Assembly: GCA_937935205.1 (NCBI GenBank)
Contig: CALGXU010000128.1
Coordinates: 1 to 7,745 of the forward strand
DNA: 7,745 bases
Source: an uncultured Rothia sp.
GTDB lineage: Bacteria > Actinomycetota > Actinomycetes > Actinomycetales > Micrococcaceae
Reading direction: 5' to 3'
Both the position numbers and the translations under genes were made by a program. Of this stretch, positions 1-5,794 are shown piece after piece. The notes beneath the pieces are model-generated. The model made no database searches, had not been told where the DNA came from, and worked only from the letters and a program-made list of their open reading frames with translations. Positions within the stretch are counted from its first letter, which is position 1, and every line of letters starts with the position of its first letter.

Positions 1-2806
1 TGATCATGGCGATCTTGATGATGTCCGCGGCGGTGCCCTGAATCGGGGCATTGAGGGCGGCACGTTCAGCGGCTTCACGGCGTACACGGTTGGGCGAGTC
101 CAGGTCGGGCAGCACGCGGCGGCGGCCGAAAATGGTTTCGGTGTAGCCGTCCTGGTGTGCCTGCTTGAGCACGCCGCGCAGGAAGCGTCCCACGCGTCCG
201 AAGCGTTTGAAGTAGTTGGTGCGCAGTTCGCCGGCTTCGTCGGAGCTGATGTTCAGCTGCTTGGCGAGGCCGAAGCGGGACAGGCCGTATGCCAGGCCGT
301 AGGACATTGCCTTGACCTTGGAGCGCTGCTCGGGGGTGACGTCCTCGGGGGCGACACCGAAGACCTCGGAACCGACGTAGCGGTGCAGGTCCTCCCCCGC
401 TTCGTAGGCGGCGATGAGCTTCTCGTCGGCGGCCAGGTGCACCATGATGCGCATTTCGATCTGCGAGTAGTCGGCGGTGAGCAGGCCCTCGTATTCCACA
501 CCGTCGACGGGTGCGGGCGCGACGATGAAGGCGCCACGGATGCGGCGGCCTTCTTCGGTGCGGATCGGGATGTTCTGCAGGTTCGGCGCGGTTGAGGAGA
601 GTCGACCGGTGGAGGCGGCACCCTGCTGGAAGGTGGTGTGCACGCGTCCGTCGTCGGCGGCTGCTTTCTGCAGGCCTTCGACGGTCTGGACAAGTTTGAT
701 GTTGTCGCGGTAGGCGGCGAGCGCCCCGAGGAATGCGGCACCGTCGGACTCCGGGGAGATTTTGGAGAGCAGTTCGGTGACGGATTCGGCGTCGGTGGAG
801 TAGCCGGACTTGATTTTGCGGGTGTGTGGCAGGGCGAGCTTGTCGAAGAGCACGGTCTGCAACTGTTTGACGGAGGCGAGGTTGAGGGGTTCTTCGCCGT
901 CGTCGGTTTCGACGGTGTCTCCGACGATGGTGCGTGCGGCGTCCTGCGCCTGGGCGGCGCGGGCGGAGAAGGTGTCGTGCAGTTCGGCCAGGAGCGCGTC
1001 GGAGACGGCGATGCCTGCCTGCTCCATGTCTGCAAGGACGTAGAGCAGCGGCAGTTCGATTTCTTCGTAGATTTTCAGCTGGCCGTGTTCTTCCATTTCG
1101 AAGTGCAGCAGGCGTGCGAGTTCGTGGATGATGCGGCTGATCTGGGTGAAGTAGCGCAGGTTTTCGACGGGTTCAGCTTCGCCGGGCAGGCTGAAAAGGG
1201 AGGGTTCCGCCTCGTCTTCTTCGGGCTGGAAGACGAGCTGCGCGTAGGGGTCCTTGGGGATCCAGAGGTAGCGTTCGGCGAGGTCTTCCATGCGTTCGGA
1301 GAAGAGCTTGCGGGTTGCGGTGGGGATGAAGCCGCACATGTAGGAGGACAGGGCGGGGTCTTCGACGGCGCCGGCGAGTTCGTAGCCGTGGGCGCGCAGG
1401 AGTTTGCGCTGGTTTTTGAGGTCCATGACGATTTTGCGGGCTGCTTCGTCGGAGAGCCAAGCGGCGAGGGCGGCGTCGAGTTCCGGGTCGATGGTGCGGG
1501 TGTCGATCCAGAGGCTGGTGTTCTTGCTGGTGAGGAGCACGCCGAGCAGTTCGGGGTTTTCTTCGGCGGCGCGGATCTTGGTTTTGGTGACCTTGACGGC
1601 GGGTGCGTCGCCGATGGCGGGGCGTGCTACGGGCAGGTTGGTGACCGGGTAGAGGGTCACGGCGCCTTCGAGGCGTTCGGGTACGGCGATGGGCGCGCCC
1701 TGTTCGTCGCTACCGTAGTTTTCTTCGGCTGCGGCGGCGCAGAAGGCGCGGAATGCTGCCGCGTCTGCGTTTTTGGTGGGTGCGCTGGTGACAATGGGTG
1801 CGTAGACGGGGCCGGTGGGTGCCTTCTTGGTGGTGCCCTCCTCCCCTGCTTCGGCGGCGGAACTTGCAGAGCCTGCGGAGCCAGCGGCGCGTACGATGGG
1901 GCCGAGGGTGTCGGCAGCACGCTTGCGGATGGTACGGAACTCCACCTCGTCGAAGAAGGCGTTCAGCGCGTCCAGGTCAGGGGTGAAGGCGGTGTCTTCG
2001 AGGGTGACGTCCAGGTCGAGGTCGTTGACGAGCTGGTTGAGGCGGCGGTTGCGCACGACGTTGTCAATGTTTTCGCGTAGCGCTTCGCCCTTCTTGCCGC
2101 CGATCTTGTCGCTGTTTTCGATGACGGCGTCGAGGGAGCCGTATTCGCCGAGCCACTTGGCGGCGAAGCCGGGGCCCACGCCGGGTACGCCGGGCAGGTT
2201 GTCCGCCTGTTCGCCGGTGAGTGCGGCAAGGTCGGGGTACATGTGCGGGGGTACTTTGGTTTTCTTTTCGACGGCGGCGGGGTCCATGCGCTGAATACCT
2301 TTGGAGGGGCCGGTGGTGACCGGGTAGAGCAGGGTGACGTCGTCGGTGACGAGCTGGAAGATGTCGCGGTCGCCGGAGAGGATGAGGACCTTGTAGCCGG
2401 CTTCGGTGCCGCGGCGGGTGAGGGTTGCGACGATGTCGTCGGCTTCGTAGTTTTCGTAGGTGAGCGCGGGAATGTTCAGCGCGCCGAGCATCTTCTTGAT
2501 GAGGTCGATCTGGCCGTCGAATGCTTCGGGGATGGCGTTGCGGCCGCCCTTGTATTCGCCGTATTCGGCGGTGCGGAAGGTGCCGCCGGGCAGGTCGAAG
2601 GCAACGGCGATGTGGCTGGGCTGGTTGTCTTTGATGATGCTCAGCAGGGTTGAGAGGAAGGCGTGCACGGCCTCGGTGTGCTGGCCGTCGCTGCGCACGA
2701 AGATGTGCTGCCCGGTCTTTTCCGCCATGGTGTAGATGCCGAAGAAGGAGCGTAGGGCGAGGGAGTGTCCGTCAATGAGCAGGAGGGTTTTGTTCTCTGT
2801 AGTCAC
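1..2806 (-). CDS. polA: DNA polymerase I (PolA), C-terminus beyond the window
   Basis: Cytoplasmic repair and Okazaki-fragment polymerase with an N-terminal 5' nuclease; 935 codons are in the window. The 5'-nuclease domain (about residues 1-290) shows LLLIDGHSLALRS (D12), AFDLPGGTFR (D71), YEADDIV (E121, D123, D124), SGDRDIF (D146, D148) and GEQADNLPGVPGVG, where the usual GD is GE. An Ala/Ser/Gly/Glu-rich linker (about 300-370) leads into a degenerate 3'-5' exonuclease-like domain with no clear DxE motif, probably inactive as in other actinobacterial PolA. The polymerase domain has motif A DYSQIEMR (D779) and O-helix motif B (R828, K832, Y836), then NAPIQGTAADIIK near the left edge. The HDE motif C and roughly 60 residues are outside. 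Tyr at position 836 replaces the Phe of the E. coli enzyme, as in mycobacterial PolA. Start GTG at 2806 is chosen because a -10 hexamer lies 6 nt upstream and no in-frame ATG/GTG was seen in the codons checked further upstream. Product assignment is very secure; the exact start is inferred. Confidence 0.97.
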   Translation of the reverse strand, partial: MTTENKTLLLIDGHSLALRSFFGIYTMAEKTGQHIFVRSDGQHTEAVHAFLSTLLSIIKDNQPSHIAVAFDLPGGTFRTAEYGEYKGGRNAIPEAFDGQIDLIKKMLGALNIPALTYENYEADDIVATLTRRGTEAGYKVLILSGDRDIFQLVTDDVTLLYPVTTGPSKGIQRMDPAAVEKKTKVPPHMYPDLAALTGEQADNLPGVPGVGPGFAAKWLGEYGSLDAVIENSDKIGGKKGEALRENIDNVVRNRRLNQLVNDLDLDVTLEDTAFTPDLDALNAFFDEVEFRTIRKRAADTLGPIVRAAGSAGSASSAAEAGEEGTTKKAPTGPVYAPIVTSAPTKNADAAAFRAFCAAAAEENYGSDEQGAPIAVPERLEGAVTLYPVTNLPVARPAIGDAPAVKVTKTKIRAAEENPELLGVLLTSKNTSLWIDTRTIDPELDAALAAWLSDEAARKIVMDLKNQRKLLRAHGYELAGAVEDPALSSYMCGFIPTATRKLFSERMEDLAERYLWIPKDPYAQLVFQPEEDEAEPSLFSLPGEAEPVENLRYFTQISRIIHELARLLHFEMEEHGQLKIYEEIELPLLYVLADMEQAGIAVSDALLAELHDTFSARAAQAQDAARTIVGDTVETDDGEEPLNLASVKQLQTVLFDKLALPHTRKIKSGYSTDAESVTELLSKISPESDGAAFLGALAAYRDNIKLVQTVEGLQKAAADDGRVHTTFQQGAASTGRLSSTAPNLQNIPIRTEEGRRIRGAFIVAPAPVDGVEYEGLLTADYSQIEMRIMVHLAADEKLIAAYEAGEDLHRYVGSEVFGVAPEDVTPEQRSKVKAMSYGLAYGLSRFGLAKQLNISSDEAGELRTNYFKRFGRVGRFLRGVLKQAHQDGYTETIFGRRRVLPDLDSPNRVRREAAERAALNAPIQGTAADIIKIAMI

Positions 2807-2812
2807 TCCTCT

Positions 2813-2818
2813 AGTGTA
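2813..2818 (-). promoter_or_regulatory. Candidate -10 (TACACT) for leaderless polA
   Basis: On the minus strand TACACT fits the actinobacterial TANNNT -10 consensus and ends 6 nt before the GTG start of polA. A transcript starting at the usual distance would begin at, or within a base of, the start codon. The purine-rich AGAGGA between them abuts GTG, which is too close to act as a normal Shine-Dalgarno. I see no good -35 about 17 bp upstream. Leaderless mRNA is common in actinobacteria; that this one is leaderless is inference. Confidence 0.55.
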
Positions 2819-2914
2819 TCGAGTCTGAGTTTTCTTGGTGGCTAGCTTCGTGGCTGCTGGGTTCGGGGGGCTAGTTTCGGTGGCTACTGGTTAGCCCTGT
2901 GGGGAGGCGCCCGC

Positions 2915-2956
2915 GCTGTGTTGGGTGCCGGTGCTGTGTTGGGTGCCGGCGCTGTG
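2915..2956. repeat. 18-bp tandem repeat, 2.3 copies
   Basis: The unit GCTGTGTTGGGTGCCGGT (2915-2932) is followed directly by the same 18 bases with one change, T to C at the last position (2933-2950), and then by GCTGTG (2951-2956). It lies about 110 bp upstream of the polA start on the far side of its promoter. It could be a slippage-generated array or a degenerate binding site; no function can be assigned. Confidence 0.85.
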
Positions 2957-3074
2957 CCATATAGCGGAATAACGGGGTGTGTTGAAAGAGTTTTACCTCA
3001 TATATAGGTGCCGGTGGGGTGCGTTTAGTGAGTTTTCCTCCAAAAAATTGTGCCCCAAGCCACTATGTGAGGTG

Positions 3075-3115
3075 GATAATAATACAGTTTCCAGATAATA
3101 TATAACCTTATTATC
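3075..3115. promoter_or_regulatory. GATAATA operator-like cluster
   Basis: GATAATA occurs at 3075-3081 and again at 3094-3100, and its reverse complement TATTATC is at 3109-3115. The last two form a perfect 7-bp inverted repeat with an 8-bp spacer, and the two direct copies are 19 bp apart. TAATAT (3096-3101) and TATTAT (3109-3114), both TANNNT matches, lie inside it, so a bound protein could occlude a promoter. It is 150-190 bp upstream of the transporter gene. The regulator is unknown, and A+T-rich words can recur by chance. Confidence 0.4.
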
Positions 3116-3170
3116 GCCTCCAGCGTAGGAAACCCCCACACCCCGTGTATTCATAGGCAGAACTCTACCC

Positions 3171-3209
3171 AGAATTCACTGACAGAATTCACCGACAGGA
3201 TTCACCGGA
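3171..3209. repeat. Three 13-bp direct repeats upstream of the transporter
   Basis: AGAATTCACTGAC (3171-3183), AGAATTCACCGAC (3184-3196) and AGGATTCACCGGA (3197-3209) are head-to-tail copies sharing the core A-G-(A/G)-ATTCAC-(T/C)-G. The first two differ at one base and the third at two bases from the second. The array ends 53 bp before the transporter ATG, so it lies in the likely 5' UTR or promoter-proximal region. It could bind a regulator or be a slippage product. Confidence 0.85.
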
Positions 3210-3262
3210 CTGTGAGGGCACCTCCCGCGCTTACCACACAACGAACCCTCATTTAGGAAACT

Positions 3263-4540
3263 ATGAAGGCACTCAAAAAACTCCCCCTCCTCGCGTGGAT
3301 TATCATCGCGATTGCCTCGGGTGTGCTCATCGGCATGCTGACCCCCGGAATGATTAGCGGCATCAATGACGCAACCGGCGCAGCCATCCCCACCGACTTC
3401 ATTGTGCAGCTCTTCGTCTCCTTCTCCACCGTGTTCAGCGCCTTCCTGAGCTTCGCTATCCCGCTGATTATTATCGGCTTCATCGTGCCCGGCATCGGTT
3501 CCCTCGCGCAGGGTGCGGGCAAGATGCTCGGCATCACCGTGGGTCTGGCGTACATCTCCAGCATCTTTGCAGGCTTCCTGGCGCTGACCTGCGCACTGCT
3601 GCTCTACCCCATCATTCTGAAGGGCCAGCAGCTCGCATCCTTCGATAACCCGGAGAACGCACTGTCCAAGGGTTACATCTCCTTTGAACTGACCCCGATT
3701 ATGGGTGTGCTCAGCGCACTGATTCTCTCCTTCATCCTGGGTCTGGGCATTACCGCGCTGAAGACCCGTGCAATGCTGAACCTCTTCGAGGACTTCCAGG
3801 TCATCGTTGAGAAGATGCTCAGCTACGTGATTATCCCCCTGCTGCCGGTGCACATTGTGGGCGTGTTCGCGAACATGACCCTCGCCGGTCAGGTGGCGAA
3901 GATCCTCTCCGTCTTCGGTCTTGTGTTCGTCATGGTGATTATCCTGCACTGGGTCACCCTGGCCCTGCAGTACTCGGTGGCTGGCGCGGTATCCCGCCGC
4001 AACCCCATCCAGATGCTCAAGACCATGCTCCCCGCATACTTCACCGCAATCGGCACCCAGTCTTCGGCTGCGACCATCCCGGTGACCGTGCGTTCGGCGA
4101 AGAAGGCTGGCATCTCCCCCCGCGTGGTGGACTTCGCTATCCCGCTGTGCGCAACCATTCACCTTTCCGGCTCCATGATTACCATTACCTCCTGCTCGGT
4201 GGCAGTGCTGTTCATGACCGGTCAGCACCCCGACTTCGGTAGCCTGATCCCCATGATTCTGGTGCTCGGCGTGATGATGGTTGCCGCTCCCGGCGTTCCC
4301 GGCGGTGGCGTGATGACCGCAATCGGTCTGCTGCAGTCCATGCTTGGTTTTGATGCCTCCATGATTGCTCTGATGATTGCACTGTACCTGGCTCAGGACT
4401 CCTTCGGCACCGCAACCAACGTGACCGGTGACGCGACCATCGCAGCCCTGACCGAACGCATCTCCAAGGCAAGCGGCGTGAACCCCGATAAGGAAATCCG
4501 CGACGAGGACATCGAAAAGGCAGAAGCTATTTCCGCCTAA
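3263..4540 (+). CDS. DAACS/SDF-family cation symporter, non-canonical subfamily
   Basis: A 425-aa polytopic inner-membrane protein of the dicarboxylate/amino acid:cation symporter family (GltPh fold), of usual length. Membrane helices begin at residue 8 and recur to about 385. The family hallmarks appear in order: HP1 serine-rich motif TQSSAATIPVT (265-275), TM7 motif ATIHLSGS (297-304), HP2 APGVPGGG (342-349) and TM8 DSFGTATNVTGD (379-390). By alignment from memory to GltPh, D379, T383, N386 and D390 match D394, T398, N401 and D405. However, substrate-site R397 is G382, HP1 R276 is Q266, and the NMDGT residues N310 and D312 are H300 and S302. The substrate is therefore unlikely to be a plain acidic amino acid, and cation coupling may differ. 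The C-terminus is acidic and soluble. The start ATG has AGGAAA (3255-3260) just upstream. The gene is monocistronic, with its own terminator. Family is certain; substrate is unknown. Confidence 0.93.
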   Translation: MKALKKLPLLAWIIIAIASGVLIGMLTPGMISGINDATGAAIPTDFIVQLFVSFSTVFSAFLSFAIPLIIIGFIVPGIGSLAQGAGKMLGITVGLAYISSIFAGFLALTCALLLYPIILKGQQLASFDNPENALSKGYISFELTPIMGVLSALILSFILGLGITALKTRAMLNLFEDFQVIVEKMLSYVIIPLLPVHIVGVFANMTLAGQVAKILSVFGLVFVMVIILHWVTLALQYSVAGAVSRRNPIQMLKTMLPAYFTAIGTQSSAATIPVTVRSAKKAGISPRVVDFAIPLCATIHLSGSMITITSCSVAVLFMTGQHPDFGSLIPMILVLGVMMVAAPGVPGGGVMTAIGLLQSMLGFDASMIALMIALYLAQDSFGTATNVTGDATIAALTERISKASGVNPDKEIRDEDIEKAEAISA

Positions 4541-4562
4541 TCCTCTCCGCTTCATAGCGTTT

Positions 4563-4598
4563 TCAGCCCCGCCTCATGAGTTCAGGAGGCGGGGCTGA
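4563..4598 (+). terminator. 13-bp hairpin terminator after the transporter gene
   Basis: TCAGCCCCGCCTC (4563-4575) pairs perfectly with GAGGCGGGGCTGA (4586-4598) around a 10-nt loop, starting 23 nt after the transporter stop codon. There is no U-tract after it, a common form in high-G+C actinobacteria. It separates the transporter from the thioesterase gene. Confidence 0.85.
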
Positions 4599-4657
4599 TC
4601 CGTACCCGGAAGCACTCGCGAAAAGCTATCCCACCCAAAGCAACAAAAACCAAGGAG

Positions 4658-4663
4658 TACACT
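4658..4663 (+). promoter_or_regulatory. Candidate -10 (TACACT) for leaderless thioesterase mRNA
   Basis: TACACT ends 7 nt before the ATG at 4671, which places the expected transcription start at or beside the start codon. The hexamer is identical to the polA -10 and has nearly the same spacing. A competing reading is that AAGGAG (4652-4657) or GGAAG (4664-4668) is a ribosome site, but they lie 13 nt and 2 nt from the ATG, both poor spacings. Confidence 0.5.
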
Positions 4664-4670
4664 GGAAGTC

Positions 4671-5177
4671 ATGACTGAAAACAACACACAGCACGCACCC
4701 GTCCGCGCGGCAGCACCCACCACCCTCACCGCAGAAGAAATCAAGGCGCAGCTGACCGAAAGCGGAATCCCCGAGCATCTGCACCCCTACTTCCCCCGCG
4801 GCCTGGGCGAGCTCATCCCCGCCATGGGCATTAAGTTCCAGGAACTCACCGCAGAACGCACCGTCGCGACCATGCCGGTCGCCGGCAACACCCAGCCCAT
4901 CGGCCTGCTGCACGGCGGCGCCAACGTGGTTCTTGCCGAGACCCTCGGCTCCCTCTCCGCGGGCGTGCACGGCGGCGAAGACCTCGTAGCAGTCGGCGTG
5001 GACATCAACGCAACCCACGTGCGCCCGGCAGTCTCCGGCGTTGTCACCGCGACCTGCACCGCCGTCAAGCTCGGACGCACCCTGTGCATCCACTCCATCG
5101 ACATTGTGGATGAGCGCGGCCGCATTACCTGCACGGCGCGCATCACCAACATGCTGATCCCCCGCCCCACCGCCTAA
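4671..5177 (+). CDS. Hotdog-fold acyl-CoA thioesterase, MenI/YdiI (PaaI) type
   Basis: A 168-aa cytoplasmic thioesterase that should hydrolyse an acyl- or aroyl-CoA. The core shows QPIGLLHGGANVVLAETLGS (residues 75-94), with Q75, H81 and candidate catalytic E90 at the same spacing as Q48, H54 and E63 of E. coli YdiI. It is followed by VGVDINATHVRP (109-119) and the C-terminal strand pattern DERGRITCTARITNMLI. The resemblance to YdiI/MenI (1,4-dihydroxy-2-naphthoyl-CoA hydrolase of menaquinone synthesis) is close, and actinobacteria use menaquinone. No men genes are nearby, so the substrate is inferred and a general PaaI-like role is possible. About 25 Ala/Thr/Glu-rich N-terminal residues extend beyond the roughly 136-140 aa family norm. 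If the mRNA is leaderless this ATG is the true start. It lies after the transporter terminator and 95 bp before a small membrane-protein gene. Confidence 0.9.
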   Translation: MTENNTQHAPVRAAAPTTLTAEEIKAQLTESGIPEHLHPYFPRGLGELIPAMGIKFQELTAERTVATMPVAGNTQPIGLLHGGANVVLAETLGSLSAGVHGGEDLVAVGVDINATHVRPAVSGVVTATCTAVKLGRTLCIHSIDIVDERGRITCTARITNMLIPRPTA

Positions 5178-5202
5178 CGTCCTACAACTTCAGCAGGTAG
5201 CC

Positions 5203-5208
5203 TAAAAT
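5203..5208 (+). promoter_or_regulatory. Candidate -10 (TAAAAT) for the small membrane-protein gene
   Basis: TAAAAT fits TANNNT and is preceded by no obvious -35. A start about 7 nt downstream (near 5215) would give a leader of about 58 nt containing the hairpin at 5219-5234 and a proper ribosome site. This would make the downstream gene independent of the thioesterase gene, though read-through is also possible. Confidence 0.4.
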
Positions 5209-5218
5209 CGTAGAAGCA

Positions 5219-5234
5219 CGGGGTACAAACCCCG
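5219..5234 (+). other. Perfect 6-bp hairpin with tetraloop in a short leader
   Basis: CGGGGT (5219-5224) pairs with ACCCCG (5229-5234) around the loop ACAA. It lies between the thioesterase stop and the next start codon, with no T-run after it. It could weakly terminate or stabilise the thioesterase mRNA, or be a 5' leader element of the next gene. Directly after it CCAGAAGG occurs twice, 13 bp apart (5246-5253 and 5259-5266). Confidence 0.5.
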
Positions 5235-5272
5235 CCAACACCCCACCAGAAGGTACGACCAGAAGGAGCACC

Positions 5273-5521
5273 ATGGCCCGCGAGCGCACCCCCTATTTCA
5301 AGCGTTACCCGAAGATTGTGCGCGCCAAGCGCATTGTCCTGCCCATCGCAATCGGTGTGATGCTGGTGTGCCTGGTGACCGCCATCAACAACCCCGGCAG
5401 CTTCTGGTGGCTGGGCGTGATGCTCGGTACCGGCGGCATGCTCTGGGCTGGCTCCCCGACGGATCGCCCAATTAGCGGCCCGAACAATGACGAAGACGAT
5501 TTGAACCGCTACCTGCGCTAG
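5273..5521 (+). CDS. Small two-helix membrane protein of unknown function
   Basis: An 82-aa protein I do not recognise as a characterised family. It has a strongly basic N-terminus (residues 1-20, eight Arg/Lys), a first hydrophobic helix at about 21-38, a short NNPGSFWW turn, and a second hydrophobic Gly-rich helix at about 44-60. A polar acidic tail follows (NNDEDDLNRYLR). By the positive-inside rule both ends probably face the cytoplasm. The start is supported by AGAAGGAG ending 4 nt before the ATG, the best Shine-Dalgarno on the plus strand here. Base composition resembles its neighbours. It is the last gene before a convergent pdtaR and is followed by a terminator. The coding call is good; no function is proposed. 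Confidence 0.8.
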   Translation: MARERTPYFKRYPKIVRAKRIVLPIAIGVMLVCLVTAINNPGSFWWLGVMLGTGGMLWAGSPTDRPISGPNNDEDDLNRYLR

Positions 5522-5579
5522 GCTCTGCTCGCGTCAAATTCCCTGCAGCGCCGGGTTCCTACCCGCGTTAGGCGCCCGA

Positions 5580-5600
5580 TTCGCGGCGCACACCCGCGAA
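5580..5600 (+). other. 7-bp hairpin upstream of the main terminator
   Basis: TTCGCGG (5580-5586) and CCGCGAA (5594-5600) form a perfect stem with a 7-nt loop. It lies 58 nt after the stop codon of the small membrane-protein gene and just before the larger terminator. It may add to 3'-end formation. A shorter CGGGT/ACCCG hairpin lies at 5552-5565. Confidence 0.45.
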
Positions 5601-5612
5601 CCGTTAAACACG

Positions 5613-5653
5613 AACGCCCCGTCCCTCAGCTTCATCGTGAGGGGTGGGGCGTT
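5613..5653. terminator. Intergenic terminator between convergent genes
   Basis: AACGCCCCGTCCCTCA (5613-5628) pairs with TGAGGGGTGGGGCGTT (5638-5653), 14 of 16 positions complementary, around a 9-nt loop. On the plus strand a T-rich TTTGTGTGT follows. It lies between the plus-strand small membrane-protein gene and the minus-strand pdtaR, where it could stop transcription from both sides; the T-rich tail suits the plus strand better. Confidence 0.8.
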
Positions 5654-5666
5654 TGTGTGTCATGAA

Positions 5667-5700
5667 TAAGGCGCTGGTTCATCTAAGGCGCTGGTTCATC
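5667..5700. repeat. Perfect 17-bp tandem duplication
   Basis: TAAGGCGCTGGTTCATC occurs twice head-to-tail with no mismatch (5667-5683 and 5684-5700), between the terminator and the 3' end of pdtaR. Seventeen bases is not a codon multiple and no gene covers it. It looks like a recent duplication, which could vary between strains. Confidence 0.9.
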
Positions 5701-5794
5701 AATGCACCAGCCGTGTGTGCTCAGCGGCGATTCCTAGTCTTCGCCGTAGCGTGCGTTCGTACCTGTACTGTCACGTACTTTGCACGTCTTGTGC

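Larger units (their letters stand above)
2807..3262. other. 456-bp divergent intergenic region, polA / transporter
   Basis: No convincing gene is seen on either strand. The polA-proximal half (about 2820-2960) is G+T-rich and repetitive: GGCTAG(C/T)TTCG occurs at 2840 and 2869 with similar flanking sequence, followed by an 18-bp tandem repeat. The centre (about 2960-3120) is clearly more A+T-rich than the flanking genes and holds ATATATA (3000-3006) and several GATAATA words. The transporter-proximal part holds three 13-bp direct repeats. A TTGAAA at 2982-2987 resembles a -35 but has no well-spaced TANNNT partner. Confidence 0.7.

Noticed and set aside
253..1035. 260-aa minus-strand frame inside polA
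   Set aside because: Pro/Ser/Thr-rich out-of-frame reading of polA; the true frame carries motifs A and B in the same place.
638..2080. 480-aa open frame on the plus strand opposite polA
   Set aside because: Gly/Val/Phe/Cys-rich low-complexity translation lying wholly within well-supported polA coding sequence, with no recognisable domain.
3075..3209. A+T-rich block and repeats read as a replication origin with iterons
   Set aside because: No DnaA-box cluster or rep/dnaA gene is present, and the neighbours are ordinary chromosomal genes.
2915..3209. CRISPR array
   Set aside because: The repeats are short (13 and 18 bp) and directly abut one another with no spacers; no cas genes are present.
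3176..4555. Long open frame (459 aa) antisense to the transporter
   Set aside because: It covers exactly the transporter gene, its product is rich in His, Gly, Asp and Cys with no domain or membrane pattern, and the plus-strand frame has all the family motifs. It is a codon-bias shadow.
4626..5093. 155-aa minus-strand frame opposite the thioesterase
   Set aside because: Gly/Asp/Cys-rich shadow; the plus frame shows the hotdog HGG...E catalytic motif.
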